Part shown: positions 1 through 6,640 of the stretch, in pieces
Position numbering within the stretch: position 1 is the first letter of the stretch
Layout: each line of letters starts with the position of its first letter
Notes under the pieces: model-generated
Database searches by the model: none
Told to the model about the DNA's origin: nothing
Seen by the model: only the letters and a program-made list of their open reading frames with translations
DNA from: Candidatus Kuenenia stuttgartensis
Lineage (GTDB): Bacteria; Planctomycetota; Planctomycetia; Planctomycetales; Planctomycetaceae
Assembly: GCA_945861465.1 (NCBI GenBank)
Contig: CAMAVB010000021.1
Location: 1 to 51,150 of the forward strand
Length of the DNA stretch: 51,150 bases
Reading direction: 5' to 3'
Translations under genes and position numbers: made by a program

Positions 1-70
1 ATGATGCAGGATTTGAACGACCCGTGTTGTCGGCGGGGATTCTATCATGCATCGGGCTTTGCGTATTGTC

Positions 71-307
71 GGCTTTCCACCCTGGCTCGTCCAGGTGGAA
101 GCCAAATTTGGCAACCAGATCGCGGCACCATTCCCATCACGCCGCTTTCCACACTGGCTTGCCCAGGTGGGAGCAAATCTGGCTGCCGAGCACGTTGCTG
201 AACAAAACGAGGCTACCACCGAGGCAAGCTCGGTGGCGTGCAGTAATGTGGTATAGACGTCGCGATCTGGTGGCCAGACGGGGCTTCCATCCACGCAAGG
301 TGGATGG
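71..307. repeat. Cluster of four related hairpins
   Basis: Four imperfect palindromes lie at about 71-103, 144-174, 216-236 and 287-307. Their stems differ in sequence but the five-base loop is similar: CTTGC in the second, GCAAG (its complement) in the third and fourth, CTCGT in the first. The first and fourth also share flanking sequence (GGAAGCC plus ACCAGATCGC) in inverted orientation. No gene is supported in bases 1-470. The cluster lies beyond the 3' end of the kinase gene and could act as a transcription stop or be a REP-like family. Confidence 0.6.
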
Positions 308-470
308 CGTGCCGGGGAATTCGGAACAGTCATACTCGACGCTTCGCAACCATGAACAAAAATGGCACAATTCAAAAGTTATGTCTAAACTCGTCAATAG
401 CAAATTTTTAACAGCCCAGCCTTGTCCCCATCGAGCAATGCTCTTTAAGCAGGACGTTGCTCTTAAATCG

Positions 471-2447
471 TCAAAATAATGCATCCATGAGTGGCCCGAC
501 GACACTGGCAGGGAACGCTTTTTCAACGATCGCGACGACTCCCAGTTGCCGCACTGGATCGAGAATTCGCGGATCCGTCTCTGTGGTCACCATCACAATC
601 GGGATCGTTGCGGTGGCCGGATCCTGCTTCAGGTAGCTTACCAGCGCCCTGCCGTCCATCAGGGGCATGTTGTAATCCGTCACAATCAGATGGCAGATTT
701 CGCGGGCCGCAACCGCAATCGCATGGGCTCCGTCAGGAACTTCAAGGAACTGTGAAAACCCCAGCCCCTGAAGAACCGTGCGAACTTTGATTCTCGCCGT
801 GCTGCTGTCGTCAGCGATCAAGACCCTCAGCTTGCTGCGGTCCGCTCTGCCCAGCTTTTGCTGAGCCGTCGCAGAAGCGATTGACGCAGGTCGCAGCGGC
901 GTCGAAGCCCCGGTGACCAGGTTGAATGCCTCAACCAACTGCTGGGATGAAAATGGTTTCTGCAACACCAACACCCGATTCAGTTTGCTCAGTGATACAG
1001 ATTCTGCGTCGTCGGATTCGCTCGTCACCAGAATAAATCCGGGTGCATTGACCCTGATCTCTGTCCGGATGCGTTGCGCGAGCTCCACTCCATTGATATC
1101 GGGCAAGTGCATCGCTGAGATCACCACGTTGGGGCCGAGCGACTGTACGGCGCTGATGGCGTCGGTTCCATTGGCAACGGTCCCCGCCACTGACACCGAG
1201 TGTTCTTCAAGATACCGCCTGATAATCGAAGCCTGTACGCGAGATGGCTCGACGACAAGGACTGTGATTGACGCGACACCCGGCTCCGGTGCCACAGTCA
1301 GTTCAGGTGGCGCGTTCATTGAAATTGTTGCGTCAGACACTCCGGCGATGCCTGAGGGCATCATCATGGTCGTTGACGTACACTCCTGTGCATGCTGGTC
1401 TGGCCCGATCGTCGGTGCAATCGCCTCCAGTTGCGCGACCACTTCGGACATTTGCTGGACTCTCTCGTCCGCGCGTTTAGCCAGCATTCGCCGGAAGAGA
1501 TCGTCCAGTTGCGGTGGAGTCCCGGGTCGAACTGCGCTGAGTCTCGGAATCTCAGCATCGCGATGCTTGAGCAGAATTGCCATAATCGTCGGGCCACTGT
1601 AGGGAGGTCTTCCCGTCAGGAGATAATGCAGCGTGCAGCCCAGGCTATAGATGTCGGCCCGATGGTCGATGCTGGTTGAATCCACTGCCTGTTCCGGCGG
1701 CATGTAGTCAACAGTTCCCATGACTCCGCCAACCATCGTCAATTCCGAGCCGGAGGCAGCCCCTTCGGCCCCGTGACTGAGCCGCGCAAGGCCCAGATCT
1801 GTGACTTTCACTGCACCACGGTCATCGAGCAGCAGATTGTGCGGCTTGATGTCCCGGTGAATAATCCCCTGCGAGTGTGCATAAGCCAATCCTCGAGCCA
1901 CCTGCAGCGTGTAATTCACCGCCCGACTCAGCGATATAGGTCCCTCACGATCGACATACGCTGCAAGGTCCCTGCCGTTGACAAACTCCATTACCAGAAA
2001 ATGGCCGATTTCAGCTTCATCGGCATCATAGGCCATCACAATGCCAGGGTGTCCAAGGGCCGCAATGGTTTCGACTTCCCGCTGGAATCGCTTTACAAAG
2101 ACCTCATCGCGGGAAAGACTGGCGGCAAGAACTTTCAAAGCGACGATGCGCTTCATCCGACGGTGCCGGGCCTTGAAAACTGTGCCCATACCGCCCGCAC
2201 CCAGTTTGTCCAGAATGTCGTAGTTGCCGACTCGCAGGGAGTCTCCGCGCTGTTCGCGAAACGCCGTTATCTGGAACGTTGTTAATAGTCCATTCGCCGT
2301 GAGAATGTCGGCCAGCCGCTGTCCATCCTCACCCGAGGCTGCGACAGCGGCAGCGAATTCTTCATTGCCAACAAGCCCGCTGGATGCAATGCTGTTCACC
2401 AGAGCTTCGAATGAAGCTGTTGTTGTCTGCGGGCTGGGTGAATTCAT
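471..2447 (-). CDS. Ser/Thr protein kinase fused to a pseudo-receiver and a receiver domain
   Basis: A 658-residue cytoplasmic signalling protein. A helical N-terminal region (about 1-70) of the kind often seen before planctomycete kinases is followed by a Hanks-type kinase domain (about 75-340). That domain has the glycine loop GAGGMG (83-88), lysine 105, the catalytic HRDIKPHN (197-204) and DLG in place of DFG (217-219). A first CheY-like domain (about 394-512) has alanine 445 where the phosphoacceptor aspartate should be and EP in place of the acidic pair, so it is probably not phosphorylated. The second receiver (about 539-657) is intact: D546/D547, phosphoacceptor D591 and K643. The start is preceded by GGAG ten bases upstream. 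The gene lies 5 bp downstream of the Gfo/Idh/MocA gene on the same strand, suggesting co-transcription. No transmembrane segment is visible. Family assignment is secure; the target is unknown. Confidence 0.93.
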   Translation of the reverse strand: MNSPSPQTTTASFEALVNSIASSGLVGNEEFAAAVAASGEDGQRLADILTANGLLTTFQITAFREQRGDSLRVGNYDILDKLGAGGMGTVFKARHRRMKRIVALKVLAASLSRDEVFVKRFQREVETIAALGHPGIVMAYDADEAEIGHFLVMEFVNGRDLAAYVDREGPISLSRAVNYTLQVARGLAYAHSQGIIHRDIKPHNLLLDDRGAVKVTDLGLARLSHGAEGAASGSELTMVGGVMGTVDYMPPEQAVDSTSIDHRADIYSLGCTLHYLLTGRPPYSGPTIMAILLKHRDAEIPRLSAVRPGTPPQLDDLFRRMLAKRADERVQQMSEVVAQLEAIAPTIGPDQHAQECTSTTMMMPSGIAGVSDATISMNAPPELTVAPEPGVASITVLVVEPSRVQASIIRRYLEEHSVSVAGTVANGTDAISAVQSLGPNVVISAMHLPDINGVELAQRIRTEIRVNAPGFILVTSESDDAESVSLSKLNRVLVLQKPFSSQQLVEAFNLVTGASTPLRPASIASATAQQKLGRADRSKLRVLIADDSSTARIKVRTVLQGLGFSQFLEVPDGAHAIAVAAREICHLIVTDYNMPLMDGRALVSYLKQDPATATIPIVMVTTETDPRILDPVRQLGVVAIVEKAFPASVVGPLMDALF

Positions 2448-2452
2448 AAAGA

Positions 2453-3781
2453 CTACTCCACTTCCCAGCCAGCGCGATATTCCTTGTTGATCAGCTTCGC
2501 GGCTTCCGGCACGTTCGTAACCACCAGCTTTTCAGCATCCCAATCGAGGGCCTTTCCGAGACGATATGCTACGTTGCCCAGCAGGACCGTTTCGGTCAGC
2601 GCACCGGAGTAGTCAAAGTTGCAGGTGGTCGGAGAACCGTCTTTGCAGGCTTTGATCCATTCCGCGTGATGGCCGATCGAGTTCGGAATTGTTTCCGCTG
2701 GCGGTTTGAAGTCGTTGAACTTGTCACCAGGAAACAGCTTGTACTTGCTGTAGTCGGCGAACATCATGCCGTCGGTCCCGACAAACATGACACCGTTGGC
2801 TGGCACGACCTGGCCGTTGACCTTCTTTGGAATCAGGTCTCCGTCGTACCAGGTAAGTTTGCAGGCTGGCATCTTTCCTCGGGCAGGGAAGTCGTACCTG
2901 ACGATCAGGCCAAGCGGACACGTCTCAGGATGGACTGGTGGGCCTTCCGCTTCGCAGCGTGTCGGATGACGCAGATCGAGAGCCCAGAATGGCAGGTCCA
3001 TATAATGACAGGCCATGTCGCCCAGCGTACCCTGACCGAAATCCCACCAGCGACGCCAGTTTGCCGGATGATACATGCCGTTCGCGTACGGTCGTTCCGG
3101 AGCTGGCCCGAGCCACAGATTCCAGTTCAGATTTGCCGGAACAGGATCGCCTTTCGCAGGCCGGTCGCCACCGCCCCAGCCCTTCCCGACCCACACATGC
3201 GCCTCAGTCACATCACCGATCACACCGGCCTTGATGATTTCGACAACGCGACGATAGTTGTTTTCAGCGTGGATCTGAGTGCCCAATTGAGTCGCTACGC
3301 CTTTTTCAGCGGCAGCTTTCGCAATGAGTCTGGCTTCAAACACGGTGTGGGTCAACGGTTTTTCACAATACACATGCTTGCCCGCTCGAATCGCCCGGAT
3401 CGAAGCCGGAGCGTGATGATGATCGGCGGTACCGATCACAACGGCGTCAATCCTGTCGCCTTCAGCCTCGATCATTTCGCGATAGTCTGCGTAACAACGT
3501 GGTTCGAGGTGATTTTTTTCAATGAGCATCGCCTTCGCTTTGTCGAGGTAACCGGAATCGACATCCACGATCGCGACGATATTTTCGCCGATCACACCGT
3601 TCACATCGTCAGCCGCTCGATTTGCAGTTCCGACGCAGGCGATGTTGAGCTTTTCCAGCAGACTGCGGGACGGCTTAGCCCCAGCTTCTGAAACATACAA
3701 CGACGCAGACAAAGCAGCGGCAGACCCGGCAGCAGTAGTCTGCAGAAACGAACGACGATTTTGGGCTGGCGTAAGTGCCAT
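2453..3781 (-). CDS. Tat-exported Gfo/Idh/MocA family oxidoreductase
   Basis: A 442-residue NAD(P)-dependent oxidoreductase-like protein. The N-terminus carries a twin-arginine signal (RRSFLQ followed by a hydrophobic Ala-rich stretch), so export folded across the cytoplasmic membrane is likely. A Rossmann segment (KLNIACVGTANR) follows, then the family motif EKPLTH with its lysine. Homologues act on sugars, inositols and related polyols; the substrate cannot be read from sequence. Planctomycetes carry many such secreted paralogues, and a second lies at 47.9 kb. An AAAGG stretch about nine bases before the ATG supports the start. It is the first gene of a probable two-gene unit with the kinase downstream. 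Confidence 0.92.
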   Translation of the reverse strand: MALTPAQNRRSFLQTTAAGSAAALSASLYVSEAGAKPSRSLLEKLNIACVGTANRAADDVNGVIGENIVAIVDVDSGYLDKAKAMLIEKNHLEPRCYADYREMIEAEGDRIDAVVIGTADHHHAPASIRAIRAGKHVYCEKPLTHTVFEARLIAKAAAEKGVATQLGTQIHAENNYRRVVEIIKAGVIGDVTEAHVWVGKGWGGGDRPAKGDPVPANLNWNLWLGPAPERPYANGMYHPANWRRWWDFGQGTLGDMACHYMDLPFWALDLRHPTRCEAEGPPVHPETCPLGLIVRYDFPARGKMPACKLTWYDGDLIPKKVNGQVVPANGVMFVGTDGMMFADYSKYKLFPGDKFNDFKPPAETIPNSIGHHAEWIKACKDGSPTTCNFDYSGALTETVLLGNVAYRLGKALDWDAEKLVVTNVPEAAKLINKEYRAGWEVE

Positions 3782-4062
3782 GGCGGGAACCTTTCAGGAA
3801 AAGGTCGGGGATGAAGAGAGTAGACAGCAGAACATGCACCACAGGATAAACAGCGGCGGGCAGAAAAGGCAACGATCGGAAGCAGACTTTCTCTGACAGC
3901 GGAGAAGTGCAGTCCGGAAATGCGGGTCGGAGGAACGATGTGTTCATTGTTTGTTAAAATAGGTCCTGGCAATTCGCCCCGAAAAATAAAAATTAACAGG
4001 ACTGCGCCAGCTGCTTTTTCGGGAAATGATTGAAGAACATCTCTTTAAGAAAGGCAGTTACA

Positions 4063-4224
4063 ATGGTTACGAAAGTCACGACCGGGAAAAACAGTACAAA
4101 GCGACGCACGAAGGCGTTTGCTGCAGCCGTGATGGGCAAGCTGTCGGGGCAGATTCTGGAGCGGTTGAAGCAGGCGGAGGAGGGACACTTGCGGGAAGTT
4201 GACGCCAGCCTGGCAGGACAGTAA
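4063..4224 (+). CDS. Possible small basic protein
   Basis: A 53-codon frame starting at an ATG preceded by AAAGG with about nine bases of spacing. The product begins with a Lys/Arg/Thr-rich stretch and continues into a possible amphipathic helix (GKLSGQILERLKQAEEGHL). No family is recognised. It lies in an otherwise empty stretch between the Gfo/Idh/MocA gene and the tRNA-modification fusion. It may be a real small protein or a chance frame. Confidence 0.25.
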   Translation: MVTKVTTGKNSTKRRTKAFAAAVMGKLSGQILERLKQAEEGHLREVDASLAGQ

Positions 4225-4282
4225 GGTGTCCCAGTTGGCATTGATCGGGAACGCAATTCGGCGGAGTGATGTCGTCTACGTA

Positions 4283-4303
4283 GCTCAATCGCTTCTCGAT
4301 TGA
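4283..4303. other. Short hairpin before the fusion gene
   Basis: A perfect stem of about eight base pairs (CTCAATCG / CGATTGAG) around a short loop, ending about 50 bases before the downstream TTG start. It has no following T-run, so it is a poor intrinsic terminator. It may structure the leader, or be a repeat remnant. Confidence 0.3.
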
Positions 4304-4355
4304 GATTTATCCGGACAATTGATCGAGGTAGTCCATCATCACTCGAAAGACCCAC

Positions 4356-6041
4356 TTGTCCGATTCAGATGCCCTGATCGTTGGCCAGGGTTTGGCGGGT
4401 TCGTGCATGGCATGGACACTCCACTGGGCTGGTCGCCAGGTGATGATCGTGGATCGCGGCGAGCCGATCACCGCGTCGCGGATCGCCGCTGGTTTGATCA
4501 CCCCCGTTACCGGTCAACGAATGGCGCTCACGACTGGATACAAAGAGAGCTTCCGACACGCTGCCGCATTTTATCGCCGTGTCGAACGCGAATTGAATTG
4601 TCAGGTCCTTAACGAGAAACCTGCAGTCCGGCAATTCGTCAAAGACGACGGACAGCACGCTTTCGAAAAGAAACTCTGCGGGTCCGACGTTCGTTTTAGC
4701 ACTCTCAAAGATGACGCAGGCAGAGTCACTGGCATCGAATTGCGCGATGCGGCGCGGCTGAACGTCCCAAAATTCCTTGAACAGACGCGGCAGTATTTTG
4801 CGTCGCTCGGACGCTACCAACAGGCGGAGCTGAATCCGGACACCGACATCGTGATCAATGACAAAGGAGTGTTCGTCGCCAGACTTGATATTCGCTGTGC
4901 ATGTGTCGTCTTTTGCCAGGGTTATCAACCAATCCGGAACCGCTGGTTTCCCACAATTCCCGATGGCCCGGCAAAGGGCGAAATTCTGCGTGTCAGATTA
5001 TCAGATTACACGGAAGACAGAGTCGTGCATCAAGGCATCTGGCTTGTGCCGGATGGGCTCGAGGCCGACGCAGCGTTTTATCTTCTCGGCGCGACGTATG
5101 ACAGAGTCAACCTGAACAACGAACCCACGACCGTCGGGCGGGAAGAACTCGTATCTGGCCTGCAACAAATCACAGCGGAAACACCGATCGTCATGGATCA
5201 TGTTGCCGCCGTTCGCGCGGGGATGAAACGTCGCAAGCCGATCATCGGTCCGCATCCCGACAGCGATTGCGTGTTTGTGCTGAACGGACTTGGCTCCCGT
5301 GGTGCGTTGCTGGCACCCGTCGCGGCGCAGGCGTTGACCGATCTGATATTTGGTGCACCGATCACCAGCGATCAGCACGACGTGATCGACGTTTTGCCCG
5401 GGAAGTTGGACAGTCGTCTGGCAGCCACGCACTCCACCCGGCCCAAATCGCTGACACAGCTTGCCCACAACGTCATCCGCAGAATCGTGCAGCCGGGCGA
5501 CACTGTGATCGATGCGACAGCAGGCAACGGCAACGACACACAAATGCTGGCGACTCTCGTCGGAGCCGCTGGCCGCACCATCGCGCTAGACGTCCAGCAG
5601 TCAGCGATCGACAGCACGGCAAACCGCCTGGCGAAAGCCGGACTTACGGCAGACCTGCGGCTCGGCGATCACGCGCGCGAACTTGCATCGTTGCAGGCAT
5701 CCGGAATTCGCGTAAAAGCCGTGATGTTCAATCTGGGATACCTGCCGGGCAGCGACAAGCAGATCACAACCTCAGGAAACTCAACTCTCGCTGCGGTTCA
5801 GATCGCCAGCGACATCCTTTTGCCCGGCGGAGCTGTCACCATGATCGCCTACCGTGGCCACACCGCAGGACCAGCCGAAGCCGCGATCGTGGAACAATGG
5901 ATCGCGGAATTGCCCACAGATCGTTTTGAAACATCCCGCATCGAAGGAGATGCGACTCAGGCAACTTCCCCGGTGTTGTTTGTCGTGCGAAGTGTGAGTT
6001 GTGGCTCAATCGCCGGGGCTGGCCAGTTTGCAGCTTTGTAG
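4356..6041 (+). CDS. Fused FAD-dependent oxidoreductase and MnmM (YtqB)-like tRNA methyltransferase
   Basis: A 561-residue two-domain protein. The first half (about 1-345) is a DAO-type FAD oxidoreductase: dinucleotide-binding motif LIVGQGLAGS near the N-terminus, later GMKRRKPIIGP and a C-terminal NGLGSRGALLAP typical of this fold. The second half (about 370-545) is a Rossmann methyltransferase with the SAM loop DATAGNGND, then FNLGYLPGSDK and AYRGH, which are hallmarks of YtqB, characterised in Bacillus as MnmM (nm5s2U34 tRNA methyltransferase). In E. coli MnmC one polypeptide carries an oxidoreductase that turns cmnm5U into nm5U and an unrelated methyltransferase that makes mnm5U. The inferred role here is the same two steps with a different methylase. 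The only workable start is TTG at 4356, because an in-frame stop lies at 4329 and the FAD motif begins a few codons in. The stop codon lies in a repeat. Confidence 0.85.
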   Translation: MSDSDALIVGQGLAGSCMAWTLHWAGRQVMIVDRGEPITASRIAAGLITPVTGQRMALTTGYKESFRHAAAFYRRVERELNCQVLNEKPAVRQFVKDDGQHAFEKKLCGSDVRFSTLKDDAGRVTGIELRDAARLNVPKFLEQTRQYFASLGRYQQAELNPDTDIVINDKGVFVARLDIRCACVVFCQGYQPIRNRWFPTIPDGPAKGEILRVRLSDYTEDRVVHQGIWLVPDGLEADAAFYLLGATYDRVNLNNEPTTVGREELVSGLQQITAETPIVMDHVAAVRAGMKRRKPIIGPHPDSDCVFVLNGLGSRGALLAPVAAQALTDLIFGAPITSDQHDVIDVLPGKLDSRLAATHSTRPKSLTQLAHNVIRRIVQPGDTVIDATAGNGNDTQMLATLVGAAGRTIALDVQQSAIDSTANRLAKAGLTADLRLGDHARELASLQASGIRVKAVMFNLGYLPGSDKQITTSGNSTLAAVQIASDILLPGGAVTMIAYRGHTAGPAEAAIVEQWIAELPTDRFETSRIEGDATQATSPVLFVVRSVSCGSIAGAGQFAAL

Positions 6042-6156
6042 GGTGGGACCAGCGGAGCGCAGGCCCACCAGATTGAATGCATGGTGGGCTGTCGCTGTCG
6101 CTTGTCCCACCAGATTGAATGCATGGTGGGCCGGCGCTGTCGCTTGTCCCACCCTA
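6038..6156. repeat. Repeat family K, copy 1, with a 42-bp tandem duplication
   Basis: The element is bounded by GTAGGGTGGGACC on the left and its near complement GTCCCACCCTAC on the right. Inside are two adjacent 42-bp units (6064-6105 and 6106-6147) differing at few positions, each with a CCCACC...GGTGGG palindrome. The TAG stop codon of the fusion gene (6039-6041) is part of the left end. Related sequences lie at 36180, 41354-41396 and 47695-47726. Confidence 0.75.
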
Positions 6157-6321
6157 CAGACGGTGCCGGATTCACAAGTTGGCCGACCGTGAGATCAATT
6201 CGCCGGGCGATTGAGCTCAACCAAGTCCACACGGAGTTTATGGAAACAAGAAACATTCCGCCGGTTGTTTGAAATTCTGATTCTCATTGGGTTGGGGCGA
6301 ATGTCACATGTCAGATATACT

Positions 6322-6402
6322 TGAGGCACGGGCTTCGCAGCCGTGTCTGATGCGAGCCGACGGAGCGGCTCGCCTGCGTAGGTCCGCCGCTCCGTCGGCG
6401 GA
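6322..6402. repeat. Intergenic palindromic sequence
   Basis: Contains GAGCCGACGGAGCGGCTC and GTCCGCCGCTCCGTCGGCGGAC, both self-complementary. It lies between the fusion gene and the M16 peptidase, and no reading frame is supported there. Confidence 0.45.
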
Positions 6403-6472
6403 CATTTATCGCTGTGCCAGAATCGGCTCTCGAAAACTAGACTCGTCACGTTTGCTGAGCAGTGGGTCTGAA

Positions 6473-6579
6473 TAAGGACCGCTCGAGAAATAACTGTCCC
6501 TTTTTATGCCCCTCACCCTGCCCTCTCCCCTTGCCAGGGGAGAGGAGGATGCGGTCAATTATTTCTCGAACGGTCCTAA
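6473..6579. mobile_element. Repeat family A, copy 1: about 100-bp MITE-like element
   Basis: A 101-bp element (6476-6576) with terminal inverted repeats of about 20 bp: GGACCGCTCGAGAAATAA on the left and its near complement on the right. It is flanked by TAA on both sides (6473-6475 and 6577-6579), consistent with a 3-bp target duplication. The centre has a CTCCCC/GGGGAG palindrome. It has no coding capacity. Copies lie at 46401-46500 and, interrupted, at 49652-49892. Three-base TNA duplications are known for the IS1031 group of the IS5 family, but assignment to that group is only a guess. Confidence 0.8.
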
Positions 6580-6624
6580 GGTATTTTGTTGTCGCCGAAG
6601 TCGTGAGACTTCGGCTTGAATCAT
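6580..6624. repeat. Repeat family D, copy 1
   Basis: A 45-bp unit centred on the palindrome CCGAAGTCGTGAGACTTCGG and ending in TTGAATCAT. A second copy is at 16773-16817. This copy sits in the leader of the M16 peptidase gene, ending a few bases before its GGAG ribosome-binding site. Confidence 0.65.
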
Positions 6625-6640
6625 ACTGATGGAGAAATTT

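Noticed and set aside
4270-4310. GTAGCTCAATCGC stretch as a tRNA D-arm
   Set aside because: No acceptor stem, anticodon loop or T-arm can be built around it.
6041-6156. Tandem 42-bp repeat as a CRISPR-like array
   Set aside because: Only two copies, adjacent without spacers and with inner palindromes; part of a dispersed repeat family.
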